In this document: positions 1 through 6,357 of the stretch, in pieces | Numbering within the stretch: position 1 is the stretch's first letter | Layout of the letters: the number at the start of each line of letters is the position of its first letter | DNA from: Deltaproteobacteria bacterium | Lineage (GTDB): Bacteria > Desulfobacterota > DSM-4660 > Desulfatiglandales > B25-G16 | Direction of reading: 5' to 3' | Assembly (NCBI GenBank): GCA_003646875.1 | Contig: QMLT01000048.1 | Coordinates: forward strand, 1 to 9,671 | DNA: 9,671 bases | Notes under the pieces: model-generated | What the model was told of the DNA's origin: nothing | What the model saw: the letters and a program-made list of their open reading frames with translations, nothing else | The model's database searches: none | Made by a program: the position numbers and the translations under genes

Positions 1-47
1 GTTTCTTTCATGTATAACCCTGAAGCGAAGCGTCGGGTTCATTTGCT

Positions 48-54
48 AAGGAGA
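48..54 (+). promoter_or_regulatory. Ribosome binding site that sets the nuoE start
   Basis: AAGGAGA lies 6 bases before the ATG at 61, with GGAG 7 bases from it, which is optimal spacing. The frame is open further upstream to an ATG at 10, but that ATG has no purine-rich site in the nine bases available before it. The 17 extra residues it would add (basic, MYNPEAKRR...) are not typical of NuoE. The start at 61 is therefore preferred. No promoter can be assigned because the window begins only 60 bases upstream. Confidence 0.85.
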
Positions 55-60
55 AATAAG

Positions 61-555
61 ATGTCAGAACTAAAATCAGTACCAAAGAAAGAGATAACAC
101 CTGCTATGTGGGAAAAGATAGACAAAATCATCAATAGGTATAAGGATAAGCCAGGTTCTCTCATACCGGTTCTTGAGGAATGCCAAAATGTCAGCGGTTA
201 TCTCCCGATGGAGATCCAGGAGAGGATATCAAGAGGGCTAAACATACCTGGAAGCACAATCTATGGTGTAGTATCTTTTTATTCCTTTTTCACTATGGTT
301 CCAAAGGGCAGACATACCATAAAGGTGTGTCTGGGAACAGCTTGCTATGTTAGAGGGGGGAAGGCAAATTTAGATTATATAAAGGATGAATTTGAAGTTG
401 AAGTAGGGTCCACCACTACAGATCTTAGATTTTCCTTAGATTCAGTCCGATGTCTGGGGGCATGCGGAATGGCTCCTGCCATGGTAGTAGATAAAGATAC
501 ATATGCCCAGGTTAGCAGGGCAAATATAATGGAGATCCTGGAGAGTTATAAATAG
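61..555 (+). CDS. nuoE: NuoE/HydC-like thioredoxin-fold [2Fe-2S] subunit
   Basis: This 164-residue soluble protein matches the usual length of the 24-kDa subunit of complex I and of HydC/StnA-type subunits of electron-bifurcating enzymes. A helical N-terminal part (about 12-75) contains the family stretch with YGVVSFYSFF near 68-77. The thioredoxin-like domain follows, with all four [2Fe-2S] ligands in canonical spacing: C90-x4-C95 and C131-x3-C135. Its likely job is to pass single electrons near the FMN of the NuoF partner encoded 10 bases downstream. The short gap, with the next gene's Shine-Dalgarno touching this gene's TAG stop, indicates a co-transcribed, probably translationally coupled pair. 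No quinone or membrane subunits of complex I are visible, so a soluble hydrogenase-, formate dehydrogenase- or transhydrogenase-type complex is more likely than respiratory complex I. Confidence 0.95.
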   Translation: MSELKSVPKKEITPAMWEKIDKIINRYKDKPGSLIPVLEECQNVSGYLPMEIQERISRGLNIPGSTIYGVVSFYSFFTMVPKGRHTIKVCLGTACYVRGGKANLDYIKDEFEVEVGSTTTDLRFSLDSVRCLGACGMAPAMVVDKDTYAQVSRANIMEILESYK

Positions 556-565
556 GGGTAACGCA

Positions 566-3500
566 ATGGGGAAAATAAACAGAAATCAATTGAATCAGAT
601 AAGGTTTAGAGGGAAAGACATTATTGATATTCGCTTGGGTAAGGCACCTATAAAAGCTGATGGCGAAAAACATCTGATGATATGTGGAGGCACCGCATGT
701 CATGCAAGTAACAGCGAGCAAGTGAGGGATGCCCTTAAAAGAGAGGTCGAAACGAGAGGACTTTCTAATAGATGTAAGGTTATAGAGACCGGAAATGATG
801 CATTTGCAACCCTGGCGCCAGTAATGGTTGTCTATCCAGAAGGCGTATATTATGTACATCTCACCCCCGATGATGTGCATGATATAGTATCCCAGCACCT
901 TATTGATGGGAAGCCGGTAGAGCGGCTTTTTTACAGGGATATGAGCAGTGGTAAACCTATACCCAGAATGATGGACATACCGTATTTTTCTAATCAGAGG
1001 ATGGTAACCTTGAGGAACCTGACCCTTATAGATCCTGAAGTCATAGATGATGCCATTGCTCGAGATGCCTATCAAGGGGCAGCAAAGGCATTGCTCGATA
1101 TGACAGCAGAGGAAATTATCAATCAGATGAAGATTTCAGGCCTCAGGGGTAGAGGGGGAGCAGGATTTCCTACAGGCATGAAATGGGAGTTTGCCAGTAA
1201 ATCCGCGGGTGATGTTAAATATATCCTCTGTAATGCTGATGAGGGAGACCCTGGCGCATTTATGGACAGAAGTGTCCTTGAGGCAGACCCACACGCAGTA
1301 TTAGAAGGGATGATCATTGCGGCAAAGGCGATTAATGCCCATCAGGGATATATCTACTGCAGGGCAGAGTATCCCCTTGCAATAAAAAGACTTGGCATAG
1401 CAATAGGGCAGGCCAGGCAATATGGCCTTTTAGGGACCAATATTCTTGGAAGCGGATTTGACTTTGATCTGGAAATTTATCAGGGAGCAGGCGCATTCGT
1501 GTGTGGAGAAGAGACTGCTTTGATGACATCTATTGAAGGAAAAAGAGGAATGCCCAGACCAAGGCCCCCTTTTCCCGCGCAGGAAGGTCTATGGAAAAAA
1601 CCAACCGTTTTGAATAATGTTGAAACCCTTGCAAATGTTGCACAGATTATTTTAAATGGAGGGGAATGGTATGCCAGTGTTGGCACGGATTCAAGTAAAG
1701 GAACCAAGGTTTTTGCCCTTTCCGGAAAGGTAAATAATAGTGGCCTGGTAGAGGTTCCTATGGGAATGCCATTAAAGGATATTGTCTACAATATTGGAGG
1801 CGGGATACCAAATGCCAAGCGTTTTAAGGGTGTACAATTAGGTGGCCCATCAGGGGGATGTATTCCTTCAGAGCTGCTTGATACCGTTACGGATTATGAG
1901 GCCATAACCAGCACAGGGGCAATTATGGGATCTGGTGGCATGGTTGTAATGGATGAAGATAACTGTATGGTAGACATAGCCAGATTTTTTATGGAATTTT
2001 GCCAGGAGGAATCATGCGGGAAATGCACTCCAGGCAGGGAAGGAACCAAAAGGATGCTGGAGATACTTACCAGTATAACAAAGGGAAGGGGTGAGCTTTC
2101 TGACATTGATACCCTGGAAGAACTTGCCCTGATGGTAAAGGATTCCGCCCTGTGTGGTTTGGGACAGACTGCTCCAAATCCTGTTTTGTCAACACTACGA
2201 TATTTTAGGCATGAATACGAGGATCATATATTGGAGCATCACTGTGAGGCAGGTGTTTGCTCTGATTTATTTAAGGCCAGATGTATCAATGCCTGTCCTC
2301 TTGGGCAGGAGGTCCCTGGATATATATCCTTAGTAGAAGAGGAAAGGTTTGAGGAGGCCATAAGGCTGATAAGGCAAACCAATCCAATGCCAGGCACCCT
2401 TGGCAGGGTCTGTAGCCATCCTTGTATGGATGCGTGTGTAAGGGGGCAGACAGACGCACCCATCAATATCCCAAAGATAAAGAGGTATGCTGCGGATATG
2501 GCACGTGAGAGGGGGGTTGTTGTTGAATTTAAAAAGGCAAAAAAGAATAGCGAAAAGATTGCGGTAATAGGTGGTGGCCCCAGCGGATTAGGCGCAGCTT
2601 ATTATCTCAGCCTCATGGGATATAATGTGACTATATTTGAGGAACTACCAAAGCTTGGAGGAATGCTTAGGTATGGGATACCTGCCTACAGGCTTCCACG
2701 AGATATCTTAGATGAAGAGATTAACTATATTATAGATACAGGTATAATTGTAAGGACAGGTGTAAGAGTTGGAAGAGAGATTTCAATGGAAGATGTGCAA
2801 AAAGATTTTGATGCTATCTTTCTTGGTATTGGCGCTCACAGGAGTCAAATCATGGGTATTCCCGGCGAGGATATGGATGGGGTTTATGGAGGAGCAGAAT
2901 TCTTGCGCCAGGTAGAACTGGGAAACACACCGAATATTGGTAAAAAAGTAGCAGTAATCGGCGGGGGTAATACTGCAATTGATGTGGCACGCACATGCAG
3001 GAGAATGGGAGCGGATGTCACAATATTATACAGGCGAGAGCAAAAAGATATGCCCGCAAGCGCTGAAGAGATAGAAGATGGTATAGACGAAGGGATCAAG
3101 TTAAGAACATTTATGATGCCGGGGTCTATTAATAAAAATAATGGAAGGCTTAACATTACATTACATAAATGTAGGCCAGGAGAATTTGATAGAGATGGAA
3201 GAAGAACACCGGTTCCCCTCCCTGATGCGGTTGTAAGGGAAGAATATGACACCATCTTTGCTGCTATTGGACAGGTTTCTGATACAAGCTTTATAAGTGG
3301 TTTAGACCTAAAAAGAGGATGGATTGAAATAGACAGGCTAACACTCAAGACAAATCTGGATAATATCTATGCCGGCGGTGATGCAGTAACCGGCCCGGCT
3401 TTGGCGGTAGAGGCGCTTGCAGCAGGAAAAAGGGCAGCTATATCTATTGACAGGGATCTTTCAGCAAAAAAGGGAAGGAAACCCTATGAAGAGCAGTATG

Positions 3501-3682
3501 ATAAGATATTTATAACCATGAGGGCGCCAGGTGATATCATAAAACAAGACATGGCCAGTGCCCCTAAAATTTCTGCTGAAGAAAGGATTAAAGATTTCAG
3601 AGAGGTAGAACATGGCTTTGATATAAAGAGCGTTAAGGGGGAATGTGCTCGGTGTCTGCGCTGTGACGTAAAGATTGATTAG
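566..3682 (+). CDS. nuoF: NuoF/HydB-like flavoprotein fused to a GltD/NfnB-like FAD-NAD(P)H oxidoreductase
   Basis: This is a 1038-residue two-enzyme fusion. Residues 35-120 are a thioredoxin-like domain of the type found at the HydB N-terminus. Residues 150-460 are the NuoF FMN/NADH core: RGRGGAGFPTG at 194-204, CNADEGDPGAF at 222-232, CGEETAL at 313-319, then an SLBB-like segment. Residues 475-550 are the N3-type cluster region (C484, C487, C530). H554, C560 and C565 form an H-x5-C-x4-C linker resembling the zinc linker of bifurcating HydB proteins. From 573 it is GltD-like: Cys at 573, 577, 616, 620 and 624; FAD Rossmann GGGPSG at 669-674; GGMLRYGIPAYRLP at 698-711; NAD(P)H Rossmann GGGNTA at 799-804 followed by YRR; closing AGGDAVTGPA at 936-945; and C-x2-C-x2-C at 1027-1033. 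The HydB C-terminal ferredoxin domain is absent, with the GltD unit in its place. Three expected cluster cysteines are missing (N77, A81, G490). Role inferred: NADH/NADPH electron exchange, probably with NuoE and FdhA. The architecture call is firm; the physiological reaction is not. Confidence 0.93.
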   Translation: MGKINRNQLNQIRFRGKDIIDIRLGKAPIKADGEKHLMICGGTACHASNSEQVRDALKREVETRGLSNRCKVIETGNDAFATLAPVMVVYPEGVYYVHLTPDDVHDIVSQHLIDGKPVERLFYRDMSSGKPIPRMMDIPYFSNQRMVTLRNLTLIDPEVIDDAIARDAYQGAAKALLDMTAEEIINQMKISGLRGRGGAGFPTGMKWEFASKSAGDVKYILCNADEGDPGAFMDRSVLEADPHAVLEGMIIAAKAINAHQGYIYCRAEYPLAIKRLGIAIGQARQYGLLGTNILGSGFDFDLEIYQGAGAFVCGEETALMTSIEGKRGMPRPRPPFPAQEGLWKKPTVLNNVETLANVAQIILNGGEWYASVGTDSSKGTKVFALSGKVNNSGLVEVPMGMPLKDIVYNIGGGIPNAKRFKGVQLGGPSGGCIPSELLDTVTDYEAITSTGAIMGSGGMVVMDEDNCMVDIARFFMEFCQEESCGKCTPGREGTKRMLEILTSITKGRGELSDIDTLEELALMVKDSALCGLGQTAPNPVLSTLRYFRHEYEDHILEHHCEAGVCSDLFKARCINACPLGQEVPGYISLVEEERFEEAIRLIRQTNPMPGTLGRVCSHPCMDACVRGQTDAPINIPKIKRYAADMARERGVVVEFKKAKKNSEKIAVIGGGPSGLGAAYYLSLMGYNVTIFEELPKLGGMLRYGIPAYRLPRDILDEEINYIIDTGIIVRTGVRVGREISMEDVQKDFDAIFLGIGAHRSQIMGIPGEDMDGVYGGAEFLRQVELGNTPNIGKKVAVIGGGNTAIDVARTCRRMGADVTILYRREQKDMPASAEEIEDGIDEGIKLRTFMMPGSINKNNGRLNITLHKCRPGEFDRDGRRTPVPLPDAVVREEYDTIFAAIGQVSDTSFISGLDLKRGWIEIDRLTLKTNLDNIYAGGDAVTGPALAVEALAAGKRAAISIDRDLSAKKGRKPYEEQYDKIFITMRAPGDIIKQDMASAPKISAEERIKDFREVEHGFDIKSVKGECARCLRCDVKID

Positions 3683-3693
3683 GAGAAACTATT

Positions 3694-3753
3694 GTAACTC
3701 AATAAGTTGGGGCAGCATTTTTAAGCTGCTGCCCCAACTTATTGAGAAGTTAC
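3694..3753. terminator. Long perfect inverted repeat between convergent operons, possible bidirectional terminator
   Basis: A 20-bp perfect inverted repeat has arms at 3698-3717 and 3727-3746, with a 9-base loop (TTTTTAAGC). It extends by four more pairs (3694-3697 with 3750-3753) across a 3-base bulge. The core GGGGCAGCA/TGCTGCCCC makes it very stable. It starts 15 bases after the NuoF-GltD stop and lies about 53 bases past the NfnB stop on the other strand, which is where a shared terminator belongs. No uridine tract follows the stem on either strand, so a Rho-independent mechanism is not classical. A transcript-end protecting hairpin or a small palindromic mobile repeat are alternatives. 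The rest of 3683-3806 shows no gene. Confidence 0.5.
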
Positions 3754-3806
3754 CTTTTGCGGCTCATACAAGGAGAAAAGATTTCGTATCAAGGATAATG
3801 ATTTTT

Positions 3807-5216
3807 TTACCACCCAAGAGTTAGATAGTTATGAATAGAATTGGCCACCATTCTGCCAGCGCCCATGGCCAAGATAACCGTTGCCTGTCCAGTGACAATA
3901 TCGCCGCCTGCCCAAACACCTTTTTTGGTTGTTTTGCCGGTCTCAGGCTCGGCAATTATATAGCCTCTTCTGTTTAATTGAATATCAGGGGTTTTTTTAG
4001 TTAAAAGCGGATTTGCGCCTGCTCCTATGGCAATAACTGCCGTATCGCACTCTGTTTCAAACTCACTTCCTTTAATCGGCTCTGGCCGGCGTCTACCTGA
4101 TTCATCGGGCTCACCCAACTCCATCCTCTGACATCTTACTCCTTTCAAACGCCCGTCCCCATCACCAATAAAATTCAGGGGGGCTGCAAGGAGAAGAAGT
4201 TCTACTCCCTCTTGCTCGGCATGATGGAGCTCTTCGATCCTGGCTGGCATCTCCTCTCGAGACCTGCGATAAATAATCCTTACCCTCTCTGCGCCAAGAC
4301 GGAGCGCTGTTCTGGCAGAATCCATTGCCACATTCCCCGCCCCAAAGACAACCACATTTTTACCCCTTATTATTGGTGTATCATATTTGGGGAACAGATA
4401 TGCCTTCATCAGGTTGCTTCTGGTCAAATATTCATTCGCAGAATACACACCAATTAGATTTTCACCTGGTATTCGCATAAATGCAGGGAGTCCAGCGCCC
4501 ACGCCTATATAGACTGCATCATAACCTTGTTCAAAGAGTTCATCAATTGAAACAGTGGCGCCAACAACCATATCACACTGGAATTTAACACCCAGCTTTT
4601 TCATGTACTCTACCTCAGCGGCTACAATCGCCTTTGGTAATCTAAATTCAGGGATTCCATATACCAACACCCCCCCGGGAATTTGAAAGGCCTCAAAAAT
4701 GGTAACATCGTGTCCCTTTAGAATAAGATCTCCCGCCACAGTCAGCCCAGATGGCCCTGAGCCGACCACTGCGATCCTCTTTCCTGTAGGCGCTTCCTTT
4801 TCAGGGATTGAAACCTCGCCTTGAGCCCTCTCCCAGTCAGCAGAAAACCTTTCTAAACGACCAATGGCTACAGGTTCTCCCTTCTTGCCAAGGATACAGT
4901 TATTTTCACATTGTACCTCCTGGGGGCAGACCCTACCGCAGACTGCAGGGAGTGCATTTTTCTCCTTAATCTTTGCTATAGCGCCTTTAAAGTCACCCTC
5001 CTTGATCCTGTTAATAAAGGCGGGGATATCTATCTCTACCGGGCAGCCGGTTCGACATGTAGGATTTTTACACTGCAGGCATCTGCTTGCCTCCCGCATA
5101 GCTATATCAGGTGGATAGCCAAGAGGAACCTCTTGAAAGTTTTTTGCTCTCACTTTGGGTTCCTGCTCAGGCATTGGTTGCCTGGGAACTTTTTCCTTTT
5201 TTGCCTTCTGCTCCAT
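3807..5216 (-). CDS. nfnB: NfnB (NfnL): large NADPH/FAD subunit of NADH-dependent ferredoxin:NADP+ oxidoreductase
   Basis: This 469-residue cytosolic flavoprotein matches the full length of NfnB/GltD-type subunits. The N-terminal cluster domain has C46-x2-C49-x4-C54-x3-C58P, then C93, C97, C103 and C107 in the VCGRVCPQEVQC signature. E122 lies in the position that supplies a non-Cys ligand in DPYD-type domains, so both [4Fe-4S] sites look intact. The FAD Rossmann motif is GSGPSG at 152-157, with PGGVLVYGIPEFRLP at 180-194. The NADPH Rossmann motif is GAGNVAMD at 292-299, followed by YRRSREEMPA. The closing FAD motif is AGGDIVTGQA at 436-445. In Nfn this subunit carries the bifurcating FAD and oxidises NADPH. 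The adjacent NfnA supports that role over glutamate synthase, because no GltB large subunit is present. GGAGG lies 9 bases before the ATG. The gene sits 280 bases after nfnA, unusually far for partner subunits. Confidence 0.93.
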   Translation of the reverse strand: MEQKAKKEKVPRQPMPEQEPKVRAKNFQEVPLGYPPDIAMREASRCLQCKNPTCRTGCPVEIDIPAFINRIKEGDFKGAIAKIKEKNALPAVCGRVCPQEVQCENNCILGKKGEPVAIGRLERFSADWERAQGEVSIPEKEAPTGKRIAVVGSGPSGLTVAGDLILKGHDVTIFEAFQIPGGVLVYGIPEFRLPKAIVAAEVEYMKKLGVKFQCDMVVGATVSIDELFEQGYDAVYIGVGAGLPAFMRIPGENLIGVYSANEYLTRSNLMKAYLFPKYDTPIIRGKNVVVFGAGNVAMDSARTALRLGAERVRIIYRRSREEMPARIEELHHAEQEGVELLLLAAPLNFIGDGDGRLKGVRCQRMELGEPDESGRRRPEPIKGSEFETECDTAVIAIGAGANPLLTKKTPDIQLNRRGYIIAEPETGKTTKKGVWAGGDIVTGQATVILAMGAGRMVANSIHNYLTLGW

Positions 5217-5250
5217 TACAATATTCCTCCATCCTTAAATAAAATGCCTA

Positions 5251-5314
5251 AACTCCGCCCTGGCCTCCGGCTCGTAGCCTACGCCACGGTGGGAGAGCGC
5301 GACTTGTCTAGCGC
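5251..5314. repeat. GC-rich patch of short tandem palindromes, possible dispersed repeat
   Basis: In an otherwise AT-rich spacer, this patch contains CGTAG-C-CTACG (5273-5283), CCAC-G-GTGG (5284-5292) and GCGCGAC-TT-GTC-TA-GCGC (5297-5314) directly next to one another. GGCT-CGT-AGCC (5269-5279) competes with the first palindrome. This clustering resembles REP-like elements or a structured mRNA leader ahead of nfnB. Only one copy is present in this window, so its repeat nature is inferred. Confidence 0.35.
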
Positions 5315-5412
5315 ATTATATTGTATCTCTGCAATAATTCCGAAGTTAAATTTATAAAATTAAGCACTTACCAGCCAGCTCAGAGCCACGAGACTGGGCC
5401 AGGGTTATAAGT

Positions 5413-5463
5413 GAGCTAAAGTTATGTTTGTCCTTGCTTCTTTTTTTGCTCAACTTTAGGCTC
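5413..5463. repeat. Imperfect inverted repeat downstream of nfnA
   Basis: GAGCTAAAGTT (5413-5423) pairs with AACTTTAG-G-CTC (5452-5463): 8 pairs, a one-base bulge, then 3 pairs. The loop is 28 bases and holds a run of seven T on the + strand. The long loop makes a strong terminator unlikely, but the location just past the nfnA stop would suit partial termination or processing. Confidence 0.3.
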
Positions 5464-5490
5464 TTTAGACACTTTTTAACTTTAGACACT
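5463..5490. repeat. 11-bp direct repeat, 17-bp period
   Basis: CTTTAGACACT occurs at 5463-5473 and again at 5480-5490, 7 bases beyond the nfnA stop codon. AACTTTAG also recurs at 5452-5459 and 5478-5485, so the unit partly overlaps the neighbouring inverted repeat. It may be a short tandem duplication or a protein-binding pair; nothing in the sequence decides between these. Confidence 0.45.
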
Positions 5491-5496
5491 GTTTAC

Positions 5497-6339
5497 TTAT
5501 TTGGTTCTACGCCAGTTTCGACTCTCCCAGTTCTGTAAGGACTGGATTTCTAAATCCTGATAACCGCTTTGCCGAGATAGAAGCACATCCCAATCTACTT
5601 GATGGCCGTCAAATTCAGGACCATCTACACAGGCAAATTTAGTCTCTCCACCAACTAAAACCCTACAGCAGCCACACATGCCAGTTCCATCTACCATTAT
5701 CGAGTTAAGATGAACAATTGTCTTGATGTCAAAAGGTTTAGATGTCTCAGAGGCAAGCTTCATCATAAAGGTGCAACCAATGGCAAAGATAAGATCCACC
5801 TTCTCTTCCCCCTCGAATATCTGTGTAAGCTGATCAGGGATCCATCCTTGAGGGGCATAGGAGCCATCACCAGTGGTTACTATCAACTGGTCGCTCACAC
5901 TTTTCAATTCATCTTCCCAAAACAGGAGATACTTGCTTCGTGCCTCGATAATTGAAATAACCTTGTTTCCCGCCTCCTTCATAGCCCGGGCAATTGGCAT
6001 TATAGCAGCTATACCATAACAGCCGCCAACGCAAACCACGGTTCCAACTTTTTCGATATGTGCGGGGATGCCCAGAGGTCCTACAAGACTATCAATAGAA
6101 TCTCCAGTATTCAACAAGGCAAAGCGCTGAGTTGTAGTTCCCACTTCCATGAATACAACAGTGATAGAGCCTTCCGTTTTATCCCAGTCAGCGATTGTGA
6201 GTGGAATCCGTTCCCCTTTTTCATCAACAGTAATTATAACAAACTGACCTGGCTGAGCCTTCTTGGCGATAGCCGGTGCCAAAAATTTGACCAAATGTAT
6301 ATTTGGCACTAACTCTTGCTTTTTTAATATCTTATACAA
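5497..6339 (-). CDS. nfnA: NfnA (NfnS): small NADH/FAD/[2Fe-2S] subunit of NADH-dependent ferredoxin:NADP+ oxidoreductase
   Basis: This 280-residue soluble protein of the ferredoxin-NADP+ reductase fold (PyrK/SudB type) has the normal length for NfnA. The FAD-binding beta-barrel carries RIPLTIAD at 45-52. The NAD(H) half begins with VGGCYGIAA at 104-112, and EARSK at 132-136 and AIGCTFMM at 186-193 follow. The C-terminal [2Fe-2S] site has C222, C225 and C237, with D217 in VDGTGMCGCC; this fits the three-Cys, one-Asp coordination known for NfnA. In Nfn this subunit reduces NAD+ with the high-potential electron arriving from NfnB. It starts at TTG (6339), placed 6 bases after GGAGG. It follows the fdhA stop by 18 bases and is certainly in the same transcript. 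Its direct linkage to a formate dehydrogenase rather than lying alone with nfnB is the notable point. Confidence 0.93.
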   Translation of the reverse strand: MYKILKKQELVPNIHLVKFLAPAIAKKAQPGQFVIITVDEKGERIPLTIADWDKTEGSITVVFMEVGTTTQRFALLNTGDSIDSLVGPLGIPAHIEKVGTVVCVGGCYGIAAIMPIARAMKEAGNKVISIIEARSKYLLFWEDELKSVSDQLIVTTGDGSYAPQGWIPDQLTQIFEGEEKVDLIFAIGCTFMMKLASETSKPFDIKTIVHLNSIMVDGTGMCGCCRVLVGGETKFACVDGPEFDGHQVDWDVLLSRQSGYQDLEIQSLQNWESRNWRRTK

Positions 6340-6343
6340 TTTG

Positions 6344-6350
6344 CACCTCC
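6344..6350 (-). promoter_or_regulatory. Ribosome binding site supporting a TTG start for nfnA
   Basis: Read on the - strand, GGAGGTG lies in the 18-base gap between fdhA and nfnA, with GGAGG 6 bases before TTG at 6339. No ATG or GTG is available at that spacing, and the protein's first residues (YKILKK) align with the normal NfnA N-terminus, so TTG is the likely initiator. Confidence 0.8.
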
Positions 6351-6357
6351 AAAGAAA

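Larger units (their letters stand above)
5217..5496. other. 280-base noncoding gap between nfnA and nfnB
   Basis: No protein on either strand is supported here. Reading in operon direction (5496 to 5217) the gap holds four things: the two copies of a direct repeat, an imperfect inverted repeat around a T/A run, an AT-rich stretch near 5340-5365, and a GC-rich patch with short palindromes ending just before the nfnB ribosome binding site (GGAGG, complement of 5226-5230). A perfect TATAAT hexamer (complement of 5315-5320) could be a -10 box for separate nfnB transcription, but I find no convincing -35 at 16-18 bases. Read-through from fdhA-nfnA remains the simplest model. Confidence 0.7.

Noticed and set aside
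16..39. AACCC...GGGTT inverted repeat upstream of nuoE as a terminator or attenuator
   Set aside because: Only five outer pairs form cleanly, the interior is mismatched, and no T-run follows.
10..60. Upstream in-frame ATG extending NuoE by 17 residues
   Set aside because: It has no visible ribosome binding site, whereas ATG at 61 follows AAGGAGA at ideal spacing and gives the normal family length.
512..1075. 187-codon - strand open frame
   Set aside because: It lies opposite the well-supported N-terminal part of the NuoF-GltD gene and shows no recognisable domain; it is a shadow frame.
2884..3348. 154-codon - strand open frame
   Set aside because: It is antisense to the conserved NADPH-binding half of the fusion, with low-complexity Ser/Leu composition and no family features.
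566..3682. Fusion as an artefact of a missed stop or frameshift between two genes
   Set aside because: The frame is continuous across the joint, no internal start with a ribosome binding site is evident there, and the linker (H554-C565) and both domains are intact in sequence. It cannot be fully excluded without reads.
3807..5216. Glutamate synthase small subunit (GltD) for ammonia assimilation
   Set aside because: No GltB large subunit is present, and the adjacent NfnA with matching features makes the Nfn transhydrogenase role more likely.
4911..5357. 148-codon + strand open frame running over the nfnB start into the spacer
   Set aside because: Most of it is antisense to the NfnB cluster domain, and the remainder crosses the palindromic patch; no ribosome binding site or domain was seen.
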